Positions 6,861 to 17,340 of a stretch of 64,000 nt of DNA are shown here, piece by piece. The notes beneath the pieces are model-generated. The model saw nothing but the letters and a program-made list of their open reading frames with translations, made no database searches and was not told the origin of the DNA. The DNA comes from Bacillota bacterium. GTDB lineage: Bacteria; Bacteroidota; Bacteroidia; Bacteroidales; Bacteroidaceae. Both the position numbers and the translations under genes were made by a program. Each line of letters begins with the position of its first letter. Positions within the stretch are counted from its first letter, which is position 1. Where the stretch lies: contig JAMPFD010000013.1 of NCBI GenBank assembly GCA_023664625.1, forward strand, positions 1 through 64,000. The letters run 5' to 3'.

Positions 6861-6930
6861 AGAAAAGGTTATCTTTGACAAGGTGAAAAGTAACCTTTTG
6901 TGCAGCTGAAGGTTAGTAATGGCAGTGTGA
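6861..6930. repeat. GGTAACCTTT-type hairpin cluster, copy 1
   Basis: Contains AAAAGGTTATCTTT, then after 9 bases AAAAGTAACCTTTT, a near-perfect inverted pair, followed by another AAGGTTAGTAA. The same motif family recurs at 26543-26630 and 51867-51943, always between genes. Confidence 0.6.
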
Positions 6931-7298
6931 AAGTTGGATTTTAACCCCGTTTTTTGCCGAAAAACATCCGAAGCTGGTCGTTCCAAGCGGGAAAAAGCAG
7001 CCGTTTATGTGTATGTCTTGCTATTATGATAAATAGGCCATTAGAAAACTCATGCGGTTTTTACATGAGCTAATTTCCGTCAGGCCATTATGTGGAAGAT
7101 AAGAGAATGTCAAAATATTATAGGCAGTACTTACGGATGAATGACCTTGCATTTCATGTTGTTTCAGAACAAAGAAAACCTTTGTTTATGCACGGTAGGG
7201 CCGTTGCATGCAGGCATGATTTGATTCAACGTTATTTAAATTATCTTACGAAATTGTATTTTGTTATAAAAGCGGAGGCGTCTGTCGGTATTTTTTTA

Positions 7299-7306
7299 TA
7301 TCTTTG
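7299..7306 (+). promoter_or_regulatory. Bacteroidetes -7 box for the DUF2723 gene
   Basis: TATCTTTG matches the TAnnTTTG -7 element used by the Bacteroidetes primary sigma factor. A start site a few bases on would give a leader of about 135 bases before the ATG at 7448. The -33 element is not clear. Confidence 0.5.
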
Positions 7307-7447
7307 CACATTATTTAAGATTCTAAATAACTGTTTGTAAATTGATTTTAATGGCGATGGCTCCATTATAAAAATAATTTCCACGGTTTATTTATTTGGC
7401 ACGGAAGCAAATGTGCGTTAAGATCAAAATTGAAATAAAATAAAAGA

Positions 7448-10400
7448 ATGAAGAAATTTAGACTTGTAGACAATGTCTTGGGTTGGCTGACGTTTCTTAT
7501 AGCCGCCTTTGTCTATTGCTCTACCATCGAACCGACAGCATCTTTTTGGGACTGTCCTGAGTTTATCACAACAGGTTACAAGCTGGAAGTCGGTCACCCG
7601 CCGGGCGCACCGTTTTTCATGCTTACGGCAAACATTTTCTCACAGTTTGCCAGTGACCCGTCGCAGGTCGCGATGATGGTGAACACGATGTCGGCACTGT
7701 TGTCCGCGACATGTATCCTCTTCCTCTTCTGGTCAGTTACGCATCTGACACGCAAGCTTATCATCGGTAAGGACACGCCGCTTACGACGGCAAGGCTTAT
7801 AGCCATAGAAGCATCAGGACTTGTCGGTGCACTGATATACACTTTTTCGGACACATTCTGGTTCTCTGCAGTGGAGGGAGAGGTCTATGCCTACTCGTCA
7901 GCGTTCACGGCAGTGGTCTTCTGGCTTATCCTCAAATGGGAGGACCATGCCGATGAGCCTCACAGCGACCGGTGGCTCGTGCTGATAGCCTATATGACCG
8001 GGCTTTCCATCGGAGTCCACCTGCTGAATCTTCTCTGTATTCCTGCGATAGTCCTGGTTTATTATTACAAGAAGAACCCAAAGGCCAATCTCAGGGGCTC
8101 GCTCATGGCTCTTGCGGTATCCTTTGCCATCGTTGCTGCTGTTCTTTACGGAGTGGTGCCGGGAATCATTACTGTCGGCGGATGGTTTGAGCTTTTCTTT
8201 GTGAATACTCTGTCATGTCCGTTCAATACAGGTGTCATAATCTATCTCGTGCTCCTCGTCGGGACAGTTCTTTGGGCTATCCATGAGAGCTTTACAGGCA
8301 AGAACAAGAGGCGTGAAGACATCTCTTTTCTTGCTTCCGTCGGAATGCTCGGTATTCCGTTCTATGGTTACGGTTGGTCAGCAGCGGTTACGGGTGTTGC
8401 TGCGCTTGTTGTGTTATGGATTATCATGCAGTACAAGCGTGGTGGAAAGACTTTTGTCACTTCACGCTTCAAGAACACTGCGCTCCTATGCATGCTGATG
8501 CTTATGATCGGCTACAGCACTTATGCCGTCATCGTTATCCGCTCGGCAGCCAATCCTCCTATGGATCAGAATTCCCCGGAGGACATCTTCACACTTGGAA
8601 ATTATCTCAGCCGTGACCAGTATGGCGACAGACCGTTGGCATACGGTGAGGCATACACCTCACAGGTTGCACTGGAGGTAGAGGGGAATATGTGCAAGCC
8701 TGTCATGAAGCCCGGTGCGCCTGTCATTCAGAGGGTGGAGAAGCATAGTGCCGATGAGCCTGACAGATATTTTACTGTGCGTACCAAAGATAAGTATGTC
8801 TATGCGCAGAATATGCTCTTCCCGCGCATGCACAGTTCAGCCCATGCTCAGCAGTATGAGGACTGGATGGGCGGTGTTGAAGGAACCGAGGTTCCTTTCG
8901 ACCGTTGTGGTGAGCAGATTATGGTGAAGATGCCGACAATGGCAGAGAACATACGTTTTTTCCTGTCATATCAGTGTAACTTCATGTACTGGAGATACTT
9001 TATGTGGAACTTCGCCGGCCGTCAGAACGACCTGCAGGGCAACGGCGAACTTGAGCACGGCAACTGGATCACAGGTATCCCGTTCATTGACAACTGGATG
9101 CTCGGCGACCAGTCGCTTCTCCCCGACGAACTGAAGGAGAACAAGGGCCATAACGTATTCTACTGCCTGCCGTTGCTTCTCGGACTTCTCGGTCTCTTCT
9201 GGCAGGCTTTCCGTGGCGACAAGGGTATCCAGCAGTTCTGGGTCGTGTTCTTCCTGTTCTTCATGACAGGTCTCGCCATCGTGCTTTATCTTAACCAGAC
9301 CCCGAGCCAGCCTCGTGAGCGTGACTATGCATATGCAGGTTCTTTCTATGCTTTCGCAATATGGTGCGGCATGGGTGTGGCTGCAATTCTTGACATCATC
9401 GAGCGCAAGTTGAAGATGAGCAATGCCGGCATCGCCGCAGCCGTGGGACTGCTTTGCCTTCTCGTACCGATGCAGATGGCAAGCCAGACTTGGGATGACC
9501 ATGACCGCTCGGGGCGCTACACCTGCCGTGACTTCGGACAGAACTATCTTAATTCAATGCAGAGCACAGGCTATCCTGTAATCTTCACCAACGGCGACAA
9601 TGATACATTCCCACTTTGGTATAACCAGGATGTTGAGGGTGTCGGAACAGACGCGCGCGTCTGCAACCTTTCTTATTTGCAGACGGACTGGTATATTGAC
9701 CAGATGGTGCGCCCGGCATACGATTCTCCTTCGCTCCCGATCACATGGCCGCGTGTGGACTACTGCTCCGGAACCAATGAGTATGTTTCCATCGAACCGG
9801 AATATGAATCGCAGATAAGACAGCTCTATGCGGAAAATCCTGCGGAGGCGAAGGCTGCGTGGGGCGATGAGCCGTTTGAGGTGAAGAACGTTTTGAAATA
9901 TTGGGTGCGTGAGGGAAAGGATGCAGACGGTACGCATGTCATTCCTACGGATACACTTTACCTGACAGTTGACAAGGAGGCCGTGAGAAAGTCCGGCATG
10001 ATGATGGCGGCGGATTCCATTCCTGACCGCATGATTATCTCGCTTGCAGGAAAGCGCGCTCTTTACAAGGGTGACCTCATGCTTCTTGAGATGCTTGCCA
10101 ACGCCAACTGGACACGTCCGCTGTATGTCGCACTGACGGTGGGGCAGGAGAACTACATGAATCTTGGCGACAACTTCGTACAGGAAGGTCTTGTCAACCG
10201 CATCACTCCTTTCACCACAAATGCCGCCGGTGCAAAGAACTTTGACACAGAGCGCGTATATAATAATGTGATGACCCGCTTCAAGTTTGGCGGACTGGAC
10301 AAGAAAGGACTTTATCTGGACGAGACTGTCCTGCGTATGTGCTACACGCACAAGCGGCTTTTCGCAAATCTTGCCTCACACCTCATTGAAGAAGGGAAGA

Positions 10401-10774
10401 CGGCAAAGGCGAAGAAAGTGCTGGCATATATGAATAAGGTGATGCCGGAATATAACGTTCCTACAACTTATCTCTCCGGCGGACTTGACTTCATACGCTG
10501 CTATGTACAGCTCGGAATGAAGAAAGAGGCTCTTCGCATCGTCAACGGTATGTGGAATAACTGTGCACAGTACATGCGTTGGTATATTTCGCTCGATTCC
10601 CACCGCTTCGCCATGGCACAGCGTGACTGCCTTTATCAGATGTATGTCATGCGCTCGCTCATAGAGCTTACGGATGCCGTCGACACCGCCCGGGCGGATA
10701 AGATGGCAAAGCTGCTGTCAGCCACGGCATATGCATATCAGAACAAGGGCGGAATAATCCCTGAAGAATTTTAA
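7448..10774 (+). CDS. DUF2723 membrane glycosyltransferase (GT117-like)
   Basis: 1108 residues. The N-terminal 'STIEPTASFWDCPEFITTGYKLEVGHPPGAPFF' region is diagnostic of DUF2723: an acidic residue in the first periplasmic loop and the GHPPG motif. About 12 hydrophobic segments follow over residues 1-700, then a soluble C-terminal part with helical repeats. The family includes human TMEM260, a protein O-mannosyltransferase (GT117), so a polyprenyl-phosphate-sugar-dependent transfer to proteins in the periplasm is likely here by family. A polysaccharide deacetylase gene starts 3 bases after its stop, so the two are probably cotranscribed in envelope glycan metabolism. Confidence 0.85.
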   Translation: MKKFRLVDNVLGWLTFLIAAFVYCSTIEPTASFWDCPEFITTGYKLEVGHPPGAPFFMLTANIFSQFASDPSQVAMMVNTMSALLSATCILFLFWSVTHLTRKLIIGKDTPLTTARLIAIEASGLVGALIYTFSDTFWFSAVEGEVYAYSSAFTAVVFWLILKWEDHADEPHSDRWLVLIAYMTGLSIGVHLLNLLCIPAIVLVYYYKKNPKANLRGSLMALAVSFAIVAAVLYGVVPGIITVGGWFELFFVNTLSCPFNTGVIIYLVLLVGTVLWAIHESFTGKNKRREDISFLASVGMLGIPFYGYGWSAAVTGVAALVVLWIIMQYKRGGKTFVTSRFKNTALLCMLMLMIGYSTYAVIVIRSAANPPMDQNSPEDIFTLGNYLSRDQYGDRPLAYGEAYTSQVALEVEGNMCKPVMKPGAPVIQRVEKHSADEPDRYFTVRTKDKYVYAQNMLFPRMHSSAHAQQYEDWMGGVEGTEVPFDRCGEQIMVKMPTMAENIRFFLSYQCNFMYWRYFMWNFAGRQNDLQGNGELEHGNWITGIPFIDNWMLGDQSLLPDELKENKGHNVFYCLPLLLGLLGLFWQAFRGDKGIQQFWVVFFLFFMTGLAIVLYLNQTPSQPRERDYAYAGSFYAFAIWCGMGVAAILDIIERKLKMSNAGIAAAVGLLCLLVPMQMASQTWDDHDRSGRYTCRDFGQNYLNSMQSTGYPVIFTNGDNDTFPLWYNQDVEGVGTDARVCNLSYLQTDWYIDQMVRPAYDSPSLPITWPRVDYCSGTNEYVSIEPEYESQIRQLYAENPAEAKAAWGDEPFEVKNVLKYWVREGKDADGTHVIPTDTLYLTVDKEAVRKSGMMMAADSIPDRMIISLAGKRALYKGDLMLLEMLANANWTRPLYVALTVGQENYMNLGDNFVQEGLVNRITPFTTNAAGAKNFDTERVYNNVMTRFKFGGLDKKGLYLDETVLRMCYTHKRLFANLASHLIEEGKTAKAKKVLAYMNKVMPEYNVPTTYLSGGLDFIRCYVQLGMKKEALRIVNGMWNNCAQYMRWYISLDSHRFAMAQRDCLYQMYVMRSLIELTDAVDTARADKMAKLLSATAYAYQNKGGIIPEEF

Positions 10775-10777
10775 GGA

Positions 10778-11443
10778 ATGTTTATTGAACAACCGTCAAA
10801 ATGGCTGCGATGGCTTTATCCCAAGGCCTTGTGGCGAATGGATGAGAACGAGCACTCGGTGTATCTGACCTTCGATGACGGTCCGATACCCGAGTCCACT
10901 CCGTATATCCTGAAGACATTGCGCGATTTCGACATCAAGGCGACTTTCTTTGTCGTGGGCGACAATGTACGCAAGTATCCGGAACTCTATCGTCAGATTC
11001 TTGAAGAAGGGCATCAGGTCGGCAACCATACTTTCAACCATGTCGGTTCGGCGCGTCATACGATACGTTTCTTTGAAAGGAACGTGGACAAGTGCTTCAG
11101 GATTATGGAGGAGAACGGTCTTTCATGCTCCGGCGCAGAAGGAAGGATGAAGGAAACCGGCAGGAAACCTCTGTTCCGTCCTCCTCACGGATGGATGCGG
11201 CCGACACAGTATCTGCGGTATAAGAATAAGATGCGCATAGTCATGTGGGACCTCGTTACGCGAGACTATTCCAAACTTCTTTCGCCGTATGATGTGGTGC
11301 GAAACGTAAAGAACTACGTGCGCAACGGCAGTATCATAACTTTCCATGACTCGCTGAAGTCCATTGATAAGTTGTATTTCGCCCTGCCGGCTTCGTTACG
11401 TTATCTGAAATCGCAGGGATACGAGTTCAGGACTTTTGATTAA
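10778..11443 (+). CDS. polysaccharide deacetylase (NodB domain, CE4)
   Basis: 221 residues with the NodB fold: motif 1 'VYLTFDDGPIPEST' holds the catalytic and metal-binding Asp pair, motif 2 'GNHTFNHVG' supplies the two His ligands, motif 3 'FRPPHGW' the Arg/Pro pair, and 'SIITFHDSLKS' the final His. These enzymes remove acetyl groups from N-acetylated sugars with a divalent metal. No signal peptide is evident; the protein begins with an amphipathic 'MFIEQPSKWLRWLYPKALWR'. Translation is probably coupled to the DUF2723 gene directly upstream. Confidence 0.88.
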   Translation: MFIEQPSKWLRWLYPKALWRMDENEHSVYLTFDDGPIPESTPYILKTLRDFDIKATFFVVGDNVRKYPELYRQILEEGHQVGNHTFNHVGSARHTIRFFERNVDKCFRIMEENGLSCSGAEGRMKETGRKPLFRPPHGWMRPTQYLRYKNKMRIVMWDLVTRDYSKLLSPYDVVRNVKNYVRNGSIITFHDSLKSIDKLYFALPASLRYLKSQGYEFRTFD

Positions 11444-11490
11444 CAGTTGTATAATTGACACTTTGACATCTGCGGATGCCAAAATGACAT

Positions 11491-11523
11491 AAGAACCTCA
11501 TAGGCACGACCTTTGAGGTTCTT
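11491..11523 (+). terminator. terminator after the polysaccharide deacetylase
   Basis: AAGAACCTCA (11491-11500) pairs with TGAGGTTCTT (11514-11523) around a 13-base loop, followed by TGTTTTGT. It closes the DUF2723-deacetylase unit before the ClpB-like gene. Confidence 0.6.
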
Positions 11524-11703
11524 TGTTTTGTAATGTATTATAATCCTTAGGCAACGGATACGGTAATCGGGATAAAAGGAAAAGCATACTGTACGATTGC
11601 AACATAAATGCAGTGACATTATTATATATATACTGTGCGCAGAGCAGGATTATGGTAAACAGAAACGATAACACTAACACATATATAAAGAAAGGAGTAA
11701 GGA

Positions 11704-13812
11704 ATGAACAATTACAACAGAAACAATGTCGGTAACGGTGGTAACACCAGCCTTCAGCATCTTCCGAAATATGCGAAGAATCTTGTGGAAGATGCCAAGA
11801 TGGGAAAACTCGACCCTGTTATCGGCCGTGACGAGGAGATACGGCGTGTCTTGCAGATTCTCTCACGCCGTACGAAGAACAATCCGATTCTTATCGGTGA
11901 GCCGGGTACGGGAAAGACGGCGATTGTCGAAGGTCTTGCACAGAGAATCGTCAGAGGTGATGTCCCGGAGAATCTGAAACGCAAGCAACTGTACACGCTT
12001 GACATGGGTGCGCTTATCGCGGGTGCAAAGTACAAGGGTGAGTTTGAGGAACGTCTGAAAGGCGTTGTCAACGAAGTCGTGCAGTCCGACGGCGAGATTA
12101 TTCTCTTTATCGATGAGATTCACACCCTTGTCGGTGCGGGAGCCGGCGACGGAGCGATGGATGCAGCAAACATCCTGAAACCTGCCCTTGCACGTGGTGA
12201 GCTGAGGGCTGTCGGTGCGACAACTCTCAACGAGTATCAGAAATATTTTGAGAAAGACAAGGCTCTTGAGCGGAGATTCCAGACTGTGATGGTCGATGAG
12301 CCGGACGAGCTGAGTGCCATTTCCATTCTCAGGGGGCTGAAAGAACGTTATGAGAACCATCACAAGGTACGCATACAGGATGATGCCTGCATCGCTGCCG
12401 TGCAGCTTTCCGAGCGTTATATCTCCGAGCGTTTCCTTCCTGACAAGGCTATAGACCTTATGGATGAAGCTGCGGCAAAACTGAGGATGGAGCGAGACTC
12501 CGTGCCTGAGGAGCTTGACGAAATCAGCCGCAGGCTTGCACAGCTGGAGATTGAGCGGGAGGCCATAAAGCGCGAGGACAATAAGGAAAAGCTCCGGCAG
12601 CTTGATGAGGATATTGATTCTCTGCGCAAGCAGGAAAAGGATTTCCGCGACCGTTGGGAAGGAGAGCGTCTGCTCATAAGTAATATCCAGCAGAAGAAAG
12701 AGCTTATGGAACAGCTTCGCTTTGAGGCTGACCGTGCCGAGCGTGAAGGCAATTACGGACGTGTGGCGGAAATACGCTACGGTCAGTTGCAGGGACTGGA
12801 AGCAGAACTGAAGAAAGCGCAGGAGGAGCTCATAAGCAGGCGTGACGGGCAGACGGCGGATTCTTCTCCGCTTGTAAGGGAGGAAGTCACGGCGGATGAC
12901 ATTGCGGAGGTCGTGGCTCGCTGGACAGGAATTCCTGTCAGCAAGATGATGCAGAGCGAGAAGGACAAACTTCTGCATCTCGAAGATGAGTTGCACAAAC
13001 GTGTCATCGGTCAGGACGATGCAATTACTGCCGTTTCCGATGCCGTGCGCCGCTCACGTGCGGGCTTGCAGGATCCTAAGCGTCCTATAGCCAGCTTTAT
13101 ATTCCTCGGTACGACAGGTGTCGGAAAGACAGAGCTTGCCAAGGCTCTTGCCGACTATCTTTTCAATGACGAGACGATGATGACGCGCATCGATATGTCC
13201 GAATATCAGGAGAAATACAGTGTCTCCAGACTTATCGGCGCGCCTCCGGGATATGTCGGATACGATGAGGGCGGCCAGCTTACGGAGGCTGTGCGCAGGA
13301 AGCCTTACAGCGTTGTTCTTTTTGATGAGATAGAGAAGGCTCATCCTGATGTGTTCAACATTCTCCTGCAGGTTCTCGATGACGGCAGGCTGACGGACAA
13401 CAAGGGACGTACGGTGAACTTTAAGAACACCATTATCATCATGACCTCAAACGCGAAGCGTGAGTTGCTTCATCAGATAATGCGGCCTGAGTTCCTTAAC
13501 CGTATCGACGAGATAATAGATTTCCACAAGCTTTCCGAAAAGGAGATAAAGGAAGTCGTCGGCATACAGGTCAGGAAGGTTGTCGGCATGCTTGCAGAGC
13601 AGGGCTTCACGCTGGAAGTCAGCGATGCGGCGGCAGATGTTCTCGCACGCGAGGGCTACGACCCGGACTTCGGCGCCCGTCCTGTGAAGCGTGCAATCCA
13701 GCACTTGCTGCTTAATGAATTGTCCCGCCGGCTGCTCAGCGGAGCGGTAACGACCGGGCATCCAATATTCGTGGATGCTGCGGACAGCGGACTGTTATTT
13801 GTGAATAAGTAG
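11704..13812 (+). CDS. clpB: ClpB-like AAA+ disaggregase lacking the N-terminal domain
   Basis: 702 residues. Order: a short Asn/Gly-rich leader (1-20), AAA-1 with Walker A 'GEPGTGKTA', Walker B 'LFIDEIHTL' and 'ALERRFQ', a coiled-coil M domain of about 120 residues (roughly 265-385), then AAA-2 with '[12 protein letters not shown]', '[11 protein letters not shown]' and sensor 2 '[10 protein letters not shown]'. The M domain identifies a ClpB-type protein, which with DnaK rescues aggregated proteins. ClpB proteins are usually about 860 residues; here the roughly 150-residue Clp_N domain is absent, and the segment after 'IIIMTSN' is also short. The upstream DNA shows no lost N-domain frame, and AAAGGAG (11691-11697) precedes the ATG, so the short form looks intended. 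Confidence 0.85.
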   Translation: MNNYNRNNVGNGGNTSLQHLPKYAKNLVEDAKMGKLDPVIGRDEEIRRVLQILSRRTKNNPILIGEPGTGKTAIVEGLAQRIVRGDVPENLKRKQLYTLDMGALIAGAKYKGEFEERLKGVVNEVVQSDGEIILFIDEIHTLVGAGAGDGAMDAANILKPALARGELRAVGATTLNEYQKYFEKDKALERRFQTVMVDEPDELSAISILRGLKERYENHHKVRIQDDACIAAVQLSERYISERFLPDKAIDLMDEAAAKLRMERDSVPEELDEISRRLAQLEIEREAIKREDNKEKLRQLDEDIDSLRKQEKDFRDRWEGERLLISNIQQKKELMEQLRFEADRAEREGNYGRVAEIRYGQLQGLEAELKKAQEELISRRDGQTADSSPLVREEVTADDIAEVVARWTGIPVSKMMQSEKDKLLHLEDELHKRVIGQDDAITAVSDAVRRSRAGLQDPKRPIASFIFLGTTGVGKTELAKALADYLFNDETMMTRIDMSEYQEKYSVSRLIGAPPGYVGYDEGGQLTEAVRRKPYSVVLFDEIEKAHPDVFNILLQVLDDGRLTDNKGRTVNFKNTIIIMTSNAKRELLHQIMRPEFLNRIDEIIDFHKLSEKEIKEVVGIQVRKVVGMLAEQGFTLEVSDAAADVLAREGYDPDFGARPVKRAIQHLLLNELSRRLLSGAVTTGHPIFVDAADSGLLFVNK

Positions 13813-13927
13813 ACTATGGAAAGCCGGTGGCGGAGTGATGTCCGGCTCCAGGCACGGCCAAAGTGACATTTGCCGGAGCACAGATTCATTGCTTCGCGGC
13901 AAGACCAGACTTTAATGTAAAGGAAAA

Positions 13928-13964
13928 GTCGGCAGAGCAGGGTAAGCATCCTGTCTCTGCCGAC
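13928..13964. terminator. bidirectional terminator between clpB-like gene and pgi
   Basis: GTCGGCAGAG pairs with CTCTGCCGAC, extended inward by AGG/CCT with one mismatch. A-rich sequence lies on the left and TGTCTTTTTC on the right, so it can stop transcription from both converging genes. Confidence 0.7.
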
Positions 13965-14088
13965 TGTCTTTTTCTTTCCGGCGGACTTTGCCTTTTTCTC
14001 TCAGGCATGCCGTCTGCCGGACGGAATATGTGGATGCCGTTGTCCGTAAGTGCAATACCTTGCAGACTCCGGCACGTATCTTACGAGG

Positions 14089-15441
14089 TTATTCTGCCGC
14101 GAGCTTCGCACGGATAGCCTTTGTCTCCTCCTCATATCCCGGTTTCTCAAGGAGCGCGAACATGTTCTTCTTGTAAGCTTCCACGCCTGGCTGGTTGAAA
14201 GCGTTTACGCCGAGGAGCTGGCCGGACATGCCGCAGGCAATCTCGAAGAAGTAGATGAGCTGACCGTAGTTGTAAGCGTCAAGTTTCTCGATGGAGATGA
14301 GAATGTTGGGAACACCGCCGTCGACGTGTGCGAGACGCGTGCCGAGCTCAGCGTTCTTGTTCACCTCGTCGATGCGCTTTCCTGCGAGGAAGTTCAGCCC
14401 GTCGAGGTTCTCTTCGTCAGAAGGGAAAAGGAGCGTATGGTCAGGGTTCTCCACGGAGATGCAGGTCTCGAAGATTGTGCGCTCGCCGTCCTGAATCCAC
14501 TGTCCCATGGAGTGGAGGTCTGTGGTGAAGTCGCAGGAAGCCGGGAAGATGCCTTTCTTGTCCTTGCCTTCTGACTCGCCGAAGAGCTGCTTCCACCATT
14601 CTGCGTAGAAATGGAGCTTTGGCTGGTAGTTTATGAGAATCTCAATCTTCTTTCCGTTCTGATAGAGTGCATTACGCGTTGCGGCATAGACTGCGGCAGG
14701 GTTCTCTTCGAAAGGAACGTCAACGGCGCACTGCTTTTCCATGGCCTGTGCGCCGGCAACGAGCTGTTCGATGTCTATTCCTGCGCATGCGATCGGGAGG
14801 AGTCCTACGGGGGTGAGTACGGAGAAGCGTCCGCCGACGTTGTCAGGTATGATGAACGAGCGGTAGCCTTCCTTGTCGGCGCAGGTGCGTGCCGCGCCTT
14901 TCTTGGCGTCTGTAACGGCAACGATGAGTTCCTTGGCCTTTTCCTTGCCGACCTGCTTTTCGAGCTGGGTCTTGAGGAGGCGGAAGGTGAGGGCAGTCTC
15001 CGTTGTCGTGCCGGACTTGGAGATGTTTATGATGGCGAAGGTCTTTCCTGCAAGATATTGTGTCAGTTCATAGAGGTAGTCTTCGCCGATGTTGTTGCCG
15101 GCGAAGACGACTGCCGGAGTTGCGGCATCCTTTACGAGCCACTGGAAGGAGTTGGAGAGGCCTTCGATGACGCATTTTGCGCCGAGATATGAGCCGCCGA
15201 TGCCGGCGATGACGATTACTTCTGCCTTTGCGCGGAGGTCATCGGCTACGGCTTTCACTTCTGCGAGGAATTCCGGTGTGATGGAAGAGGGGAGATGGAG
15301 CCATCCGAGGAAGTCGTTTCCCGGGACGGTGCCGTCTTCGAGTCCTTTACGTGCTGCAACGGTCTGTTCCTTGAGTGCCATGACTGCTCCGGCAGGGAGG
15401 AACTGCTGTGCCTTTGTGATGTCTAATGAAATGCTTTTCAT
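14089..15441 (-). CDS. pgi: glucose-6-phosphate isomerase
   Basis: 450 residues, the usual length of the short bacterial form. Signature segments: '[20 protein letters not shown]' (phosphate-binding), '[16 protein letters not shown]', '[20 protein letters not shown]' (family signature 1) and '[20 protein letters not shown]' (signature 2). It interconverts glucose-6-P and fructose-6-P in the cytoplasm. It stands alone, with a terminator hairpin downstream and a repeat-like spacer upstream. Confidence 0.97.
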   Translation of the reverse strand: MKSISLDITKAQQFLPAGAVMALKEQTVAARKGLEDGTVPGNDFLGWLHLPSSITPEFLAEVKAVADDLRAKAEVIVIAGIGGSYLGAKCVIEGLSNSFQWLVKDAATPAVVFAGNNIGEDYLYELTQYLAGKTFAIINISKSGTTTETALTFRLLKTQLEKQVGKEKAKELIVAVTDAKKGAARTCADKEGYRSFIIPDNVGGRFSVLTPVGLLPIACAGIDIEQLVAGAQAMEKQCAVDVPFEENPAAVYAATRNALYQNGKKIEILINYQPKLHFYAEWWKQLFGESEGKDKKGIFPASCDFTTDLHSMGQWIQDGERTIFETCISVENPDHTLLFPSDEENLDGLNFLAGKRIDEVNKNAELGTRLAHVDGGVPNILISIEKLDAYNYGQLIYFFEIACGMSGQLLGVNAFNQPGVEAYKKNMFALLEKPGYEEETKAIRAKLAAE

Positions 15442-15479
15442 GTGGATAGTTTTTATTTAAATGGTTTTTAGTTTTGGGT

Positions 15480-15600
15480 TGATGTCGGGCAGGCCTGCGG
15501 CTGACGGCTTTAGGTTTTGGGCTTTAGGTCGCGGGGCTTGGGTTGCCGGCCTTTAGGTCATGGGGCTTGCGGCCTGTAGTCTGCGGCTGTCAGCCGTGGG
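15480..15600. repeat. degenerate GGCTTTAGGT repeats between ettA and pgi
   Basis: The spacer contains GGCTTTAGGT, GGGCTTTAGGTCGCGGGGCT and GGCCTTTAGGTCATGGGGCT in succession, plus CGGCTGACGG and CGGCTGTCAGCCG. The units are imperfect and about 20-30 bases apart. No gene fits here. Confidence 0.5.
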
Positions 15601-15607
15601 TCTTTTC

Positions 15608-17305
15608 TTATTCTTCCATGAGCTTGCGGTAGCGCGGGCGTTTCACTTCGTCGGTGCCGAGCCGCTGTGCCTTGTTGATCTCGTAGTCGGAGTAGCTTCC
15701 TTCGAAGAAGAAGACGTTGCCGTCGCCTTCGAAGGCGAGGATATGTGTGCAGATGCGGTCGAGGAACCAGCGGTCGTGTGAGATTACCACGGCGCAGCCG
15801 GCGAAGGATTCGAGGCCTTCTTCGAGTGCGCGGAGCGTGTTGACATCGATGTCGTTGGTAGGTTCGTCGAGGAGCAGGACGTTGCCTTCCTGTTTCAGTG
15901 CGAGTGCGAGTTGCAGGCGGTTACGCTCGCCGCCGGAGAGGACGCCGCAGAGTTTTCCCTGGTCGTTGCCCGAGAAGTTGAAGCGGCTGAGGTAGGCGCG
16001 TGCGTTGATGTCGCGGCCTCCCATGCGGAACGATTCTGTTCCTCCGGAGACGACTTCGTAGACGGTCTTCTTCGGGTCGATGTCTTTATGCTGCTGGTCT
16101 ACGTAGGCAAGCTTTACGGTCTCGCCGACTTCGAATGTTCCGGCATCGGCAGAGTCGAGTCCCATGATGAGGCGGAAGAGCGTTGTCTTTCCTGCGCCGT
16201 TGGGTCCTATGACGCCCACGATGCCGTTAGGCGGGAGCATGAAGTTGAGGTCGGTGAAGAGTGTCTTTTCGCCGAAGGCCTTTGCGACGTGTTCTGCGTT
16301 GATGACTTTGTTGCCGAGGCGCGGTCCGTTGGGGATGAAGATTTCGAGTTTTTCCTCGCGTTCTTTCTGTTCCTGGTTGAGCATTGCGTCGTAGCTGTTG
16401 AGACGTGCCTTGCCCTTTGCCTGTCGTGCCTTGGGGGCCATGCGTATCCATTCAAGTTCGCGTTCGAGAGCCTTGCGGCGCTTTGACGCGCTTTTTTCTT
16501 CTTGTGCCATGCGTGACGTTTTCTGGTCAAGCCATGACGAGTAGTTTCCTTTCCATGGGATGCCTTCGCCGCGGTCGAGTTCGAGAATCCATTCCGACAC
16601 GTCGTCAAGGAAGTAGCGGTCGTGGGTCACGGCTATCACCGTGCCTTCGTACTGTTGGAGGTGCTGTTCGAGCCAGTCGATGGACTCGGCGTCGAGGTGG
16701 TTTGTCGGTTCGTCGAGGAGCAGTACGTCCGGCTTTTGCAGCAGCAGGCGGCAGAGTGCCACGCGTCGGCGTTCGCCTCCGGAGAGTTTGTCCACCGGCC
16801 AGTCGCCCGGCGGGCAGCGGAGTGCGTCCATTGCCCGTTCGAGGCGCGAGTCCATGTTCCAGGCGTCGGTGCTGTCGATGATGTCCTGTACTTCCGCCTG
16901 CCGCGCCATGAGTTTGTCCATTTTGTCCGGGTCGGAGTAATATTCCTCCAGTCCGAACTTCACGTTGATGTCGTCATATTCTTTCAGGGCGTCGTAGACA
17001 TGCTGCACGCCTTCCTGTACGTTTTCCTTGACCGTCTTTTCCTCGTTGAGCGGCGGGTCCTGCGGAAGGTAGCCGACGGAGTAGCCAGGGCTCCACACGA
17101 CATCGCCTGAGGTCGGCTGTTCGATGCCGGCGATGATCTTCATGAGTGTGGATTTTCCTGCGCCGTTGAGGCCGACGATACCGATTTTTGCTCCGTAGAA
17201 GAAGGAGAGGTATATGTTCTTAAGGATTTGTTTTTGGTTCTGCTGGATGATTTTGTTCACCCCGACCATGGAAAAAATAACTTTCTTGTCGTCTGCGGTT
17301 GCCAT
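15608..17305 (-). CDS. ettA: ABC-F ATPase, energy-dependent translational throttle EttA
   Basis: 565 residues with two ABC ATPase domains and no membrane segment. Domain 1: Walker A 'GLNGAGKSTLMK', signature 'LSGGERRRVALCR', Walker B 'DVLLLDEPTNHLD'. Domain 2: 'GPNGAGKTTLF', 'LSGGERNRLQLAL', 'VLLLDEPTNDID'. The linker with 'WIRMAPKARQAKGKARLNSY' is typical of EttA, which acts at the ribosome E site and gates entry into elongation according to ATP/ADP. A -7 box (17333-17340) lies just upstream, so it is expressed on its own. Confidence 0.95.
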   Translation of the reverse strand: MATADDKKVIFSMVGVNKIIQQNQKQILKNIYLSFFYGAKIGIVGLNGAGKSTLMKIIAGIEQPTSGDVVWSPGYSVGYLPQDPPLNEEKTVKENVQEGVQHVYDALKEYDDINVKFGLEEYYSDPDKMDKLMARQAEVQDIIDSTDAWNMDSRLERAMDALRCPPGDWPVDKLSGGERRRVALCRLLLQKPDVLLLDEPTNHLDAESIDWLEQHLQQYEGTVIAVTHDRYFLDDVSEWILELDRGEGIPWKGNYSSWLDQKTSRMAQEEKSASKRRKALERELEWIRMAPKARQAKGKARLNSYDAMLNQEQKEREEKLEIFIPNGPRLGNKVINAEHVAKAFGEKTLFTDLNFMLPPNGIVGVIGPNGAGKTTLFRLIMGLDSADAGTFEVGETVKLAYVDQQHKDIDPKKTVYEVVSGGTESFRMGGRDINARAYLSRFNFSGNDQGKLCGVLSGGERNRLQLALALKQEGNVLLLDEPTNDIDVNTLRALEEGLESFAGCAVVISHDRWFLDRICTHILAFEGDGNVFFFEGSYSDYEINKAQRLGTDEVKRPRYRKLMEE

Positions 17306-17332
17306 TTCGCTGTGTTTTTTAAGATTTGCCTA

Positions 17333-17340
17333 CAAAGTTA
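17333..17340 (-). promoter_or_regulatory. -7 box for ettA
   Basis: On the minus strand TAACTTTG matches TAnnTTTG, 28 bases upstream of the ettA ATG. Confidence 0.55.

Larger units (their letters stand above)
6452..7447. other. gene-poor stretch between the prophage and DUF2723 gene
   Basis: About 1 kb without a credible gene on either strand. The open frames there lack Bacteroidetes-like codon use and family resemblance. It contains a direct repeat of TTAGAAAACTCATGC (6705-6719 and 7041-7055), a GGTAAC-type hairpin cluster (6861-6930), and the promoter of the downstream gene near 7300. It may be decayed mobile DNA. Confidence 0.6.

Noticed and set aside
6447..7340. Small proteins in the gap after the prophage
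   Set aside because: Poor codon use, no homology pattern recognised, and overlap with repeats.
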